Assembly (NCBI GenBank): GCA_963663265.2
Contig: CAXXXM010000002.1
Span: forward strand, 124,001-188,000
Direction: 5' to 3'
Length of the DNA: 64,000 nt
From: JAEXOD01 sp963663265
Lineage (GTDB): Bacteria; Bacteroidota; Ignavibacteria; Ignavibacteriales; Melioribacteraceae
Below the pieces are notes generated by a model, which ran no database searches, was not told the DNA's origin, and worked only from the letters and a program-made list of their open reading frames with translations. Below are positions 1 through 8,174 of the stretch, in pieces (position 1 is the stretch's first letter; each line of letters begins with the position of its first letter). The position numbers and the translations under genes are program-made.

Positions 1-538
1 CGCGTATGTCTTTTAACTGTTGGGCAGCATCTGTTTTTGCTTTGTTAACCATGTTATCCATTAACATTTTGCGTGCTTCATCAGCAGTTAACGATGCAAT
101 TTTTTCTAAACGAGCATTTTCGTCTAAAATTAATTTATCTAAGTCAGTATGTTTTTTAGTTAATTCTTCTTTCTTAGCTAATAATTCTTTCTCAATTTTT
201 TGATTTTCTTTCTCTTTTTGAGATGCAGTTTCAAATTTCTTTTCTGCTGCTTCTTCTCGTTTTTCAACAACTTTTTCAGAATTTGCTAACTTTTGTTTTC
301 TTTGGTTAATTTCAGTATCAAATTCTTGTTTCTTTTTTAACCACTCGTCTTTTACTTCAAGTAATTTTTCTTTCTTTATGTTTTTAGCTTCTTTTTCACC
401 ATCTTCAATAATCTGTTTAGCTCTTTCTTCAGCATTTTTAATTTTATTTATACCTATTTTCGAACTAAGAAACCAACCTAAAAAAAAGAATAATACTATT
501 GAAAAAACAAGTATTATCATCACCAAAATAGGATCCAT
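1..538 (-). CDS. rny: Ribonuclease Y, N-terminal part (runs off the window)
   Basis: Membrane-anchored endoribonuclease that starts mRNA decay. Only the first 179 codons are present. The protein opens with a single hydrophobic segment (about residues 4-24) followed by a long, highly charged coiled coil rich in Glu and Lys, including an EDGEKEAKNIKKEKLLEVKD stretch that is typical of the RNase Y linker. The KH and HD catalytic domains lie outside the window. The ATG at 538 is preceded by a near-perfect ribosome binding site (GGAGGAG, 543-549) four bases upstream, which fixes the start. It lies downstream of zapA and of a candidate 6S RNA on the same strand. The family call rests on N-terminal architecture and context, so it is strong but not absolute. 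Confidence 0.88.
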   Translation of the reverse strand, partial: MDPILVMIILVFSIVLFFFLGWFLSSKIGINKIKNAEERAKQIIEDGEKEAKNIKKEKLLEVKDEWLKKKQEFDTEINQRKQKLANSEKVVEKREEAAEKKFETASQKEKENQKIEKELLAKKEELTKKHTDLDKLILDENARLEKIASLTADEARKMLMDNMVNKAKTDAAQQLKDIR

Positions 539-569
539 TTTTCTCCTCCATAAAAGCATTATATATTAG

Positions 570-751
570 CCGTACCACCAATATTTTCTAAAAGAACCTG
601 TTTTTTAACAATGTGGGAATCTGCCCAGTACTTTTTACTTCTTAGTTGCTAAAAGCAAACCCGTTAGGGATTAAGCCTGTAAACATACCGTAAGTCAAAA
701 ACCCATATCTTATTATTTTAATAGTTCCTTATAAAATATAGCGTGGTACGG
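570..751 (-). ncRNA. ssrS: Candidate 6S RNA (SsrS-like) between zapA and rny
   Basis: The non-coding gap between zapA and rny can fold into one long rod. On the minus-strand transcript CCGUACCAC (743-751) pairs perfectly with GUGGUACGG (570-578). After a short internal loop the stem continues as AUAUUUU-A-UAAG-GAAC against GUUC-UUUU-A-GAAAAUAU, giving about 25 pairs closing a 182-nt RNA. Inside is a large AU-rich bubble and an apical part with two small hairpins (CCCUAACGGG and UUGCUUUUAGCAA). Known: 6S RNA is about 180 nt with a closing stem, a central bubble and an apical stem, and in enterobacteria it lies just downstream of zapA. The identity is inference from size, shape and position; another structured RNA or an rny leader is possible. 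Confidence 0.55.
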
Positions 752-761
752 TTCAAAATTT

Positions 762-1061
762 TTACGAAGTTTCAGGAGTGTTATTAGATTCTGTGAGAAG
801 AAGCTTAATTTTCTTTATTTTATCAATTGCTTGAACCTTGAACTCTCTATATTTATTCTTTTCAATGAACAAATCATATGCTATATTCAATGCAGCAATT
901 ATCGCTATTGTTTCTCTTGGTTGATCTGCTAAATCTTTTTTAGTATCATCCATTATTGTATTAACGTATTTAGCTAATTCAAGTGCTATTTCTTCATTTT
1001 CTACAAGAAGAGAATAATCTTTATCAAATATTTTAACTTGAAGCTTCTTTTTCTCAGTCAT
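762..1061 (-). CDS. zapA: Cell division protein ZapA
   Basis: Small FtsZ-associated protein that bundles FtsZ filaments at the division ring. The 99-residue product has the ZapA layout: an N-terminal beta-hairpin region (LQVKIFDKDYSLLV), then a helical half beginning with ALELAKYVNTIMDD and the conserved ETIAIIAALNIAYDLF segment, ending in a charged coiled coil. Length matches the family. It is the third gene of pheT / coiled-coil protein / zapA, a conserved order in Bacteroidota-type genomes, and precedes the candidate 6S RNA and rny. Confidence 0.9.
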   Translation of the reverse strand: MTEKKKLQVKIFDKDYSLLVENEEIALELAKYVNTIMDDTKKDLADQPRETIAIIAALNIAYDLFIEKNKYREFKVQAIDKIKKIKLLLTESNNTPETS

Positions 1062-1093
1062 TTTTAACCTGAACTATCGTACAGTCACTTTGT

Positions 1094-1408
1094 TTAAGAA
1101 CTTAAGTGGTTGTCCACTTTTTTTATCAAATCTTCAATCTTTTTCTTCAGTTTCCCCTTTTCTTCAACATTACTGAACAAATCTCCCATAAACTGTCCGC
1201 TCACGTAATCACCAGATTGTAATTTTGTCTCTAATTCGTCTACTCGACTTTTTAGAATCATATTGTCTTTTTCTAATTCAGTCAATTTAGATTTATTTTC
1301 ATCTTTAAACTGCTTCAGTTCATCATGCTTTCTCTTAAAAAAATATACCTGCTTTTCTAAGGCAGAAAGCTCATCAAAAAAGGAATCGTATTTGGTCGGT
1401 TCAGCCAA
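1094..1408 (-). CDS. Small coiled-coil protein, possible ZapB-like partner of ZapA
   Basis: A 104-residue hydrophilic protein, almost entirely predicted coiled coil (about residues 12-68 and 80-100), with no signal peptide or membrane segment. The start is TTG: the frame is the same as pheT, the pheT stop TAA is two codons upstream, and no ATG or GTG lies between. An AGAGG ribosome binding site overlaps the pheT end. I do not recognise a named domain. Its place immediately before zapA in a conserved block suggests a ZapB-like cell-division coiled coil, but this is inference from position and shape only. Confidence 0.7.
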   Translation of the reverse strand: MAEPTKYDSFFDELSALEKQVYFFKRKHDELKQFKDENKSKLTELEKDNMILKSRVDELETKLQSGDYVSGQFMGDLFSNVEEKGKLKKKIEDLIKKVDNHLSS

Positions 1409-1414
1409 TTTTAT

Positions 1415-3817
1415 TTATCCTCTTAATTCAGCATTTAAATTTGATTTAACATAATTAATTGTTTTCCAAAAATCTTTTTCTACTTCTTCTTCAGTTAATG
1501 TCCTTTCTTCATTATAATACTCTAACTGAAATGCTAAGCTTCGTTTGTTTTCGCCTAAACTTTCGCTTTCAAATATATCAAACAACTTAACATCTTTCAA
1601 AAGTTTCGAACTACCTTTAAATATTGATTCTATAATTGTAATATATTCAATATTTTTATCTACTACAAATGCAAAATCGCGGAAAACCGACGGAAATTTA
1701 ATTAATTCTTTAAAAGAACGTTCTTTTTGTTTAATTTGTTTCAAAAAGTCTAAGTTAATTTCAAAATTATATACGTCTTGGTCAATTTCAAATAGATTTA
1801 ATACCTCTTTCTTTATCTTTCCACCAATTCCGTATACTACATCATTTTTCTTTAATCTAAATCCGTATTCCCACAATAATTCGTTGGTAAAATAATACGA
1901 ATCATTTTTTAAACTATCAAGTGAATATTTTGCAAAAATTGATTTTACATAACCTTTTAAATCATAAAAATCATAATTTTTGTCTTTTCCATACCATACT
2001 GAGTCTTCACTTTTTCCGGTAATTACTAAATTCACTTTATCCGTTTCTGTAAAATCAGAAAAATCTTTTATTTCGTTTTCATGTAATCTTTCAAAAACAT
2101 GACCTACTTCATAAAGCTTTAAGTTTTTTTCTCTAACTTTTAAGTTACGTGCTACTGTTAATAACGCACCGGGCAACAAAGAAGTTCTCAAATGAGACAT
2201 TTCAAAACTTTGTGGGTTTAACATTTTTATTGGATTGCCAAATTTTTTGGCAGTTGCTTCGTTTAGCAATGAATTTGTTACTATTTCGTAAAAGCCATAT
2301 CCACACAAAAAGCTTCTTAATGAATCGTTATAAGCAGATTGATCTACTCTTTCATCAAGAATTACGCTAATTTTTTGAATTGTTGGAATGTTATCGTAAC
2401 CGTAAATTCTTCCAACTTCTTCAATTAAATCTATTTCTCTTTCAACATCCGGTCTAAAAGTAGGAATTTCAACTGTAACTGCAGTTTCATTATGTTCTAA
2501 AACAATAAATCCCAATTTAGAAAGGATATTATCAACAGTTTCTTTTTCAACTTTAAAACCTAAAATTTTTGCAACTCTTTCGTATCTCAATGAAGCAGTT
2601 TTAGGTTTAATCTCATTAGGATAAACATCAATAGTCCCTTCTAAAATTTCACCACCTGCAATCTGTTGAATCAATTGAGCTGCCCTTTCAGCAGCATATA
2701 CTGTAATATTTGGATTACAACCTCTTTCAAATCTATATGATGCATCAGTTGATAATGCTAATTTTTTTGCTGTTTTTCTTACCGATGATGGATTAAAATA
2801 TGCACTTTCTATTAAAATGTTTTTTGTATTAACAGTAACTTCTGAATTTTCGCCACCCATTACGCCTGCTATTGCAACAGGTTTAGCTGCATCGCAAATC
2901 AATAAGTCTTCAGGTAATAAGTTGCGTTCTTTTGAATCCAAAGTAACAAACTTTTTAATATCCCCTGCTTTTTTAACAACTATTGTGTTTTCAGCTAACA
3001 TATCTAAGTCAAATGAATGTAGCGGTTGACCTATTTCGTATAAAATGAAATTAGTAACATCAACAACATTATTAATTGGACGTAATCCAATTGCTGTTAA
3101 TTTTGACTTTAACCATTCCGGTGATTCCTTAATTTCTACCCCTTTAACAACTTTTGCAACATAACGAGGACATGCTGCAAAATCTTCAACAATAACCTTA
3201 GCTGCATTATTAACGTTATTAGAGCTTGAATTAAGCTCTACTTTAGGCATTTTGAATTCTAAGTTGTATAAAGCAGCTAAATCGCGTGCAACCCCAAAAT
3301 GACTTAAGGCATCTGAACGATTTGGAGTAATTGATATTTCAATAATAACATCATCAATTCCCAATGCTTTAGCAATTGGAATACCTAATTCAGTATTTGG
3401 GTCTAAAACCATAATACCGGAGTGATCATCACTTAAGCCAAGTTCATCTTCGGCACAAATCATTCCAATTGATTCTTCGCCACGGATTTTTGCTTTTTTA
3501 ATTACAAATTCACCATTAGGAATTACAGCACCTAATTTGGCAAAAGCAACTTTTTGACCTGCATCAACATTTGGAGCACCACATACAATGTTATAATCTT
3601 CTGTGCCATCTGTAACTATACATAGGCTTAATTTGTCTGCATTAGGGTGTTTTTTTCTTTCTTTAACGTATCCAACAACAATATTATTATATTTAGAGCC
3701 GTTATCAACCATTTCCTCAACTTCCAAACCGCATTTGGAAAGTTTTTCTGCTATATCGGCAGCAGGAATGCTATTAATATCTATATAATCATTTAACCAT
3801 TTAAGCGATACTTTCAA
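1415..3817 (-). CDS. pheT: Phenylalanine--tRNA ligase beta subunit
   Basis: Large subunit of the alpha2-beta2 enzyme that charges tRNA-Phe. The 800-residue product has the expected order: N-terminal MKVSLKWLNDYI, an OB-fold tRNA-binding domain (about 40-150, with HPNADKLSLCIVTDG), the B3/B4 editing domain (about 200-400), B5 (about 410-480), the catalytic-like core, and the C-terminal ferredoxin-fold anticodon-binding domain (about 705-800, starting FPSVFRDFAFVVD). The start codon is TTG, with AGGAG eight bases upstream; the family N-terminus begins exactly there. It follows pheS after 15 bases and is surely co-transcribed with it. Confidence 0.96.
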   Translation of the reverse strand: MKVSLKWLNDYIDINSIPAADIAEKLSKCGLEVEEMVDNGSKYNNIVVGYVKERKKHPNADKLSLCIVTDGTEDYNIVCGAPNVDAGQKVAFAKLGAVIPNGEFVIKKAKIRGEESIGMICAEDELGLSDDHSGIMVLDPNTELGIPIAKALGIDDVIIEISITPNRSDALSHFGVARDLAALYNLEFKMPKVELNSSSNNVNNAAKVIVEDFAACPRYVAKVVKGVEIKESPEWLKSKLTAIGLRPINNVVDVTNFILYEIGQPLHSFDLDMLAENTIVVKKAGDIKKFVTLDSKERNLLPEDLLICDAAKPVAIAGVMGGENSEVTVNTKNILIESAYFNPSSVRKTAKKLALSTDASYRFERGCNPNITVYAAERAAQLIQQIAGGEILEGTIDVYPNEIKPKTASLRYERVAKILGFKVEKETVDNILSKLGFIVLEHNETAVTVEIPTFRPDVEREIDLIEEVGRIYGYDNIPTIQKISVILDERVDQSAYNDSLRSFLCGYGFYEIVTNSLLNEATAKKFGNPIKMLNPQSFEMSHLRTSLLPGALLTVARNLKVREKNLKLYEVGHVFERLHENEIKDFSDFTETDKVNLVITGKSEDSVWYGKDKNYDFYDLKGYVKSIFAKYSLDSLKNDSYYFTNELLWEYGFRLKKNDVVYGIGGKIKKEVLNLFEIDQDVYNFEINLDFLKQIKQKERSFKELIKFPSVFRDFAFVVDKNIEYITIIESIFKGSSKLLKDVKLFDIFESESLGENKRSLAFQLEYYNEERTLTEEEVEKDFWKTINYVKSNLNAELRG

Positions 3818-3832
3818 TTTTCTTTCTCCTGA

Positions 3833-4822
3833 TTAAAATTGCTTAAGAAAGCGAAGATCATTATCAAATAAAGTTCTAATATCGGAAATTCCGTATTTTC
3901 TTAATGCCATACGTTCAACCCCCATACCAAAAGCATAACCGGTATATTCTTCGGGATCGATACCAACATTAATTAATACGTTAGGATCTACCATTCCACA
4001 TCCTAAAATTTCCAACCAACGCCCTTCTTTACCTTTTGGCTGCCACCAAATATCCATTTCGGCACTTGGTTCAGTAAATGGGAAAAAGCTTGGACGGAAT
4101 CTATATACTAAATCTTGACCGTATAATTGTTTAGCAAAATATACTAAAGTTCCTTTAAGTTCGGTAAAAGTAACATCTTTATCAACATAAAGACCTTCAA
4201 CTTGATGGAATAAGCAATAGCTTTTTGCACTTAAAGCTTCGTTTCTATACACCTTACCGGGCATTATTGCACGCAAAGGTGGTTTTTTAGATTGCATTAA
4301 ACGAACCTGAACAGGTGAAGTGTGCGTACGTAATAGGAAATCTTCGTTAATAAAGAATGTATCTTGCATATCCCGTGCAGGGTGATCAGCAGGAAAATTT
4401 AACATTTCAAAGTTGTTATGATCGGATTCCAATTCAGGACCTTCATAAATAGAAAAGCCTAAACTTTTGAAGATTGTTTTAATTTCATCTAAAGTTTGAA
4501 CTAAAATATGCTTTGAGCCAAAATCTTTTTTATATTCGGGTAGTGTTAAATCGATACTGGGACCACTTGCCTGCTGAGTGGCTTCGAGAGAGGTTTTTAG
4601 TTCTTCAAACTGCTGATTGCTTTTATTTTTAAGCAAATTTAATGATTTACCAACTTCTCTTTTAACTTCAGGAGCTACCTCCTTAAAATCTTCAAAAAGC
4701 TGAGAAATTATTCCTTTTCTGCTTAAGTATTTAATTCGAAATTCTTCTAATTCTTTAAGGTTTTTAACTTTTTTTATTTCACCATCAAATTCATTTTCGG
4801 CTTGTGTAATTCTTTCGCGCAT
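3833..4822 (-). CDS. pheS: Phenylalanine--tRNA ligase alpha subunit
   Basis: Catalytic subunit that activates phenylalanine and transfers it to tRNA-Phe. The 329-residue protein starts with the family's N-terminal coiled-coil arm (about 1-85), then the class II synthetase core: HPARDMQDTFF (about 147), FRPSFFPFTEPSAEMD (about 245) and the motif 3 region GMGVERMALRKYGI (about 300). Length is normal. It is first in the pheS-pheT pair and is separated from rplT by a 12-bp hairpin (4853-4893) that may attenuate or terminate upstream transcription. Confidence 0.96.
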   Translation of the reverse strand: MRERITQAENEFDGEIKKVKNLKELEEFRIKYLSRKGIISQLFEDFKEVAPEVKREVGKSLNLLKNKSNQQFEELKTSLEATQQASGPSIDLTLPEYKKDFGSKHILVQTLDEIKTIFKSLGFSIYEGPELESDHNNFEMLNFPADHPARDMQDTFFINEDFLLRTHTSPVQVRLMQSKKPPLRAIMPGKVYRNEALSAKSYCLFHQVEGLYVDKDVTFTELKGTLVYFAKQLYGQDLVYRFRPSFFPFTEPSAEMDIWWQPKGKEGRWLEILGCGMVDPNVLINVGIDPEEYTGYAFGMGVERMALRKYGISDIRTLFDNDLRFLKQF

Positions 4823-4852
4823 TCTAATCTCACAGATATTTAAAATAAATAT

Positions 4853-4893
4853 ACCCCTAAACTTAATAAAAAAATTACAAAAAGTTTAGGGGT
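4853..4893 (-). terminator. Hairpin between rplT and pheS, possible terminator or attenuator
   Basis: ACCCCTAAACTT (4853-4864) and AAGTTTAGGGGT (4882-4893) form a perfect 12-bp stem with a 17-nt A-rich loop. It lies ten bases after the rplT stop and 30 bases before the pheS start. On the minus strand it is followed by an AU-rich stretch rather than a pure U run, so it could be a leaky terminator, an attenuator for pheST, or an mRNA processing or stability element. Confidence 0.55.
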
Positions 4894-4902
4894 AAATAAA
4901 AA

Positions 4903-5250
4903 TTAGTTCATTACAAATTTTACTATATCTGCAAAAGCTTTTGGATTTTCAGTAGCTAAATTAGCAAGAACTTTACGGTTAATTTCTAAACCTTTCTTAT
5001 TTAAAGCGTTAATTAACTTTGAATAAGTAGTTCCGTTATCTCTTGCAGCAGCGTTAATTCTAACAATCCATAGCTGTCTGTATATACGTTTTTTGGTTTT
5101 ACGGTCTCTATAAGCGTGTTGAAGACCTTTGTCTACATGGTGCTTGGCAACGGTGAGTACGTTGCTACGGGCGCCCCAATAGCCCTTCGCCATTTTAAGT
5201 AGCTTTTTTCTTCTCTGTTTGGAGGCTACTTTGTTTTTTGATCTAGGCAT
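4903..5250 (-). CDS. rplT: 50S ribosomal protein L20
   Basis: Large-subunit protein needed early in 50S assembly. The 115-residue basic protein begins MPRSKNKVASKQRRKKLLK and carries the family's GYWGARSNVLTVAKHHV and YRDRKTKKRIYRQLWIVRIN segments; length is typical. It is the last gene of infC-rpmI-rplT, 19 bases after rpmI. In other bacteria L20 can repress this operon by binding its mRNA; no L20-specific leader was identified here. Confidence 0.97.
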   Translation of the reverse strand: MPRSKNKVASKQRRKKLLKMAKGYWGARSNVLTVAKHHVDKGLQHAYRDRKTKKRIYRQLWIVRINAAARDNGTTYSKLINALNKKGLEINRKVLANLATENPKAFADIVKFVMN

Positions 5251-5269
5251 TAATGTTTCCTTTTAAAGA

Positions 5270-5461
5270 TTATTGAATCATTATTTTTACTCTACGTGCA
5301 TCAGCTTCGCTAACTAATGTAGATTGACGTAAATTTCTTTTTCTTTTTCTTGTCTTTTTGGTCAATATATGAGCACTATATGCTTTATTTCTTTTTACTT
5401 TGCCGGAGCCTGTTAACCTGAAGGTTTTAGCTGCTCCTCTGTTGCTTTTCATCTTTGGCAT
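5270..5461 (-). CDS. rpmI: 50S ribosomal protein L35
   Basis: Small, very basic large-subunit protein. The 63 residues MPKMKSNRGAAKTFRLTGSG onward, followed by GKVKRNKAYSAHILTKKTRK, are a clear L35 match at the usual length of about 65. It is placed between infC (11 bases upstream) and rplT in the standard infC-rpmI-rplT order. Confidence 0.97.
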   Translation of the reverse strand: MPKMKSNRGAAKTFRLTGSGKVKRNKAYSAHILTKKTRKRKRNLRQSTLVSEADARRVKIMIQ

Positions 5462-5472
5462 TTAATAATCCT

Positions 5473-6000
5473 CTATTTTTTCTTCTTAGTTTTCTGCGGA
5501 GCAAGTATTATGTGCATTATTTTTCCTTCAAACTTTATATCTTGCTCTACTTTGGCATTATCTTTTACTACTTCTATAAATTCTTTTAATAGCTCTTCAC
5601 CATGTGAAGTATAAGCTAATTCTCTTCCTTTAAAAATAACAGAAACTTTAACCTTGTCACCATCTTCTAAAAAGTTAATTGCGTGACGAGCTTTAAATTG
5701 AAAATCGTGTGTATCGGTATTAGGATGTAGTCTAATCTCTTTTAAAACAGTAACATGCTGTTTCTTCTTTTGTAACTTTTCTTTCTTTTGAAGTTCATAA
5801 GTGAACTTACCAAAATCAATAATTTTACAAACAGGAGGAACTGCCTGCGGTGCAATTTCTACCAAATCAAGTTGTCTTTCTTCAGCTTTCATTAAAGCTT
5901 CTCGAACTGTTACAACCCCTAATTGACCACCATCTGCGTCAATTAATCTTATCTGAGGGGCTTTAATTTCCTGATTTACGCGATATTTAATTTGACTAAT
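5473..6000 (-). CDS. infC: Translation initiation factor IF-3, AUU start codon
   Basis: IF-3 proofreads the start codon and initiator tRNA on the 30S subunit. The full protein is 175 residues, close to the usual 180. Its N-domain (ISQIKYRVNQEIKAPQIRLI, then VVTVREALMKAEERQLDLVE) and C-domain (AVPPVCKIIDFGKFTYELQK onward) are both intact. An in-frame TAA lies immediately before codon 1 (6001-6003), and there is no ATG, GTG or TTG between it and the conserved YRVNQEI, so the only plausible start is ATT at 5998-6000, with GAGGT (6006-6010) five bases upstream. A rare AUU start is the known basis of IF-3 autoregulation in Escherichia coli. It follows thrS after 11 bases. Confidence 0.96.
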   Translation of the reverse strand: MSQIKYRVNQEIKAPQIRLIDADGGQLGVVTVREALMKAEERQLDLVEIAPQAVPPVCKIIDFGKFTYELQKKEKLQKKKQHVTVLKEIRLHPNTDTHDFQFKARHAINFLEDGDKVKVSVIFKGRELAYTSHGEELLKEFIEVVKDNAKVEQDIKFEGKIMHIILAPQKTKKKK

Positions 6001-6011
6001 TTACTACCTCA

Positions 6012-7943
6012 CTAATTGTTATTTAACTTATTTTCTATCTGATATTTTATATCTTTAATAAATTCTTCTAAAGTAACAGCTCCTTTATCCCCTTCTTTAT
6101 GCTTGCGGATTGAAACTGTATTGCTTGTTGCTTCTTTTTCACCTAATACTAACATGTAAGGAACCTTTTGAGTTTCCCAATCACGTATTTTGTAACCAAT
6201 TTTTTCATTTCGTTTATCAAAAGTAATACGAATATTTGATTTTTCCAACTCTTTAACAACTTTTTCTGCATATTCAAAGTAATTTTGTGAAATTGGAACA
6301 ACTGCTACCTGAATTGGAGCTAACCATATTGGGAATGAACCACCATGATGTTCTAATAATACGCCAAAGAATCTTTCTAACGAACCTAATAATGCTCTGT
6401 GAACCATAAATGGTTGATGTTCTTTTCCATCTTCACCAATGTAGCTCATTTTAAAGCGTTCAGGCAAATTAAAATCAAACTGTATTGTGCTCATCTGCCA
6501 TTCACGGTTGATAGCATCTTTAATTTTGATATCAATCTTAGGACCGTAAAAAGCTCCACCACCTTCATCCATTTCGTAAGGCAAGTTTTCACGGTTCAAA
6601 GCATTAATTAAAGAATTAGTTGCTTTATCCCATAAGCTATCTTCACCTACTGCTTTTTCAGGACGTGTAGCTACATAAAATTTCAAATTTTCAAAACCGA
6701 ATGAACGCCACATGTATAATGAAAATCTTATTACTTCAATAATTTCATCTTCAATCTGTTCTTGAGTACAGAATATGTGAGCATCATCCTGCGTAAAGCC
6801 TCTTACACGTAACAAACCATGTAATACGCCACTTTTTTCATAACGATAAACTGTTCCTAATTCAGCCCATCTTAATGGTAAATCTCTGTAACTACGTTTT
6901 TGAGATTGATACATCAAAATGTGGAACGGACAGTTCATTGGTTTTATATAATAGTTTTGATCGTCAATATTAATGGGAGCATACATGTTTTCATTATATG
7001 TAACAAGATGTCCACTTGTTTCCCACAACCAGCTTTTACCGATGTGTGGAGAATAAACAATATCATATCCATTATCAAAGTGAGCTTGTTTCCAGAAAGA
7101 TTCAATTTCGTGGCGAACGCGTGCTCCCTTTGGATGCCAATATACTAAACCTGCTCCCGCTTCATCATGAATGCTGAACAAGTCTAATTGTTTACCTAAT
7201 TTTCTATGATCACGTTTTTTAGCTTCTTCTAAAAATGTTAAATAATCATCCAACATTTTTTTCTTTGGAAATGAAATTCCATAAATACGCTGCATGCGTT
7301 TATTTTTTTCATCACCACGCCAGTAAGAACCTGAAACGCTTAATAATTTAACAAACTTAATTTTACCTGCTGAAGGTAAATGAGGTCCTAAACATAAATC
7401 GGTAAAGTTACCTTCTTGATAAATGCTTATAGTATCTTTTACTTCATCAAGACCTTCAATAAGTTCTAATTTATATTCATCTCCTTTTTCGGTAAAGAAT
7501 TTTGTAGCTTCAGCTTTACTTAATTCTTTACGACAAAATGATTGATCTTCTTTAGCAAGTTCCATCATTTTGTTTTCAATTTTAACTAAGTCTTCTTCAG
7601 TTAAAGGAGTGTTAATATCTATATCATAATAAAAACCATTTTCAATAGCAGGACCAACTCCAAACTTTGCTTCAGTAAATAAAGCAGTAATAGCATGAGC
7701 CATTAAGTGCGAAGTTGAATGCCAATAAGTTTCTTTTCCTTCAGGACTATCAAAGGTAAATAATTGAATTGTGCTATCTGAATTTATAGGTTGGTTTAGA
7801 TCTACTTTTTTATCATTAACTTTGGCAACCAAAGCTTCTTCGGCAAGGCGTGACGAAATGGATTTAGCAACATCATATGCTGAAACCCCACATTCAAATT
7901 CCTTTACGCTATTATCCGGAAATTGTACTTTTATTGTTTCCAT
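6012..7943 (-). CDS. thrS: Threonine--tRNA ligase
   Basis: Class II synthetase that charges and proofreads tRNA-Thr. The protein (643 residues from the ATG at 7943; a GTG two codons upstream at 7949 is the alternative start) has an N-terminal TGS domain (METIKVQFPDNSVKEF), the editing domain with its HxxxH-type HSTSHLMAHAI (about 75), the zinc-binding catalytic core (MNCPFHILMYQSQ, about 335; RGFTQDDAHIFC, about 385) and the C-terminal anticodon domain (from about 540). Length is normal. It opens the thrS-infC-rpmI-rplT run and is preceded at only 14 bases by the terminator of the tRNA-Leu/tRNA-Val unit. Confidence 0.97.
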   Translation of the reverse strand: METIKVQFPDNSVKEFECGVSAYDVAKSISSRLAEEALVAKVNDKKVDLNQPINSDSTIQLFTFDSPEGKETYWHSTSHLMAHAITALFTEAKFGVGPAIENGFYYDIDINTPLTEEDLVKIENKMMELAKEDQSFCRKELSKAEATKFFTEKGDEYKLELIEGLDEVKDTISIYQEGNFTDLCLGPHLPSAGKIKFVKLLSVSGSYWRGDEKNKRMQRIYGISFPKKKMLDDYLTFLEEAKKRDHRKLGKQLDLFSIHDEAGAGLVYWHPKGARVRHEIESFWKQAHFDNGYDIVYSPHIGKSWLWETSGHLVTYNENMYAPINIDDQNYYIKPMNCPFHILMYQSQKRSYRDLPLRWAELGTVYRYEKSGVLHGLLRVRGFTQDDAHIFCTQEQIEDEIIEVIRFSLYMWRSFGFENLKFYVATRPEKAVGEDSLWDKATNSLINALNRENLPYEMDEGGGAFYGPKIDIKIKDAINREWQMSTIQFDFNLPERFKMSYIGEDGKEHQPFMVHRALLGSLERFFGVLLEHHGGSFPIWLAPIQVAVVPISQNYFEYAEKVVKELEKSNIRITFDKRNEKIGYKIRDWETQKVPYMLVLGEKEATSNTVSIRKHKEGDKGAVTLEEFIKDIKYQIENKLNNN

Positions 7944-7957
7944 ATCCACTCATATTT

Positions 7958-7980
7958 AAAAAAAAACGGAGCGTACTCCG
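7958..7980 (-). terminator. Rho-independent terminator after tRNA-Val, ahead of thrS
   Basis: On the minus strand CGGAG-TACG-CTCCG (7967-7980) forms a compact GC-rich hairpin with a four-base loop, followed by a run of nine T residues (7958-7966). It starts eight bases after the tRNA-Val 3' end and its T run ends 14 bases before the thrS start, leaving no room for a separate thrS promoter downstream of it. Confidence 0.85.
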
Positions 7981-7987
7981 ATTGATG

Positions 7988-8061
7988 TGGGTTCTAGAGG
8001 ATTCGAACCTCTGGCCTTCTGTACGTCAAACAGACGCTCTAACCAGCTGAGCTAAGAACCC
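7988..8061 (-). tRNA. tRNA-Val (anticodon GAC)
   Basis: A 74-nt cloverleaf. Acceptor GGGTTCT/AGAACCC, D arm GCTCAGCTGGTTAGAGC, anticodon stem TCTGT/ACAGA around loop TTGACGT (anticodon GAC, reading GUC and GUU), T arm AGAGGTTCGAATCCTCT, discriminator A. CCA is not encoded. It lies 27 bases downstream of tRNA-Leu on the same strand, probably in one transcript. Confidence 0.95.
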
Positions 8062-8088
8062 GAGAGTAATTAGCTCATTAATTTTTAG

Positions 8089-8174
8089 TACCGAGGGCCG
8101 GACTCGAACCGGCACGGGTGTGACCACCCACAGGATTTTAAGTCCTGTGCGTCTACCAATTCCGCCACCCCGGC
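8089..8174 (-). tRNA. tRNA-Leu (anticodon TAA)
   Basis: An 86-nt class II tRNA with a long variable arm. Acceptor GCCGGGG pairs with CCCUCGGU-type 3' half, anticodon stem CAGGA/TCCTG encloses CTTAAAA (anticodon TAA), the variable arm is the hairpin GGGTGGTCACACCC, and the T arm is GCCGGTTCGAGTCCGGC. No CCA is encoded. First gene of a two-tRNA unit with tRNA-Val. Confidence 0.95.

Noticed and set aside
6..569. Plus-strand open frames at the left edge
   Set aside because: They are antisense shadows of the rny coiled-coil region, which has a strong start and ribosome site on the minus strand.
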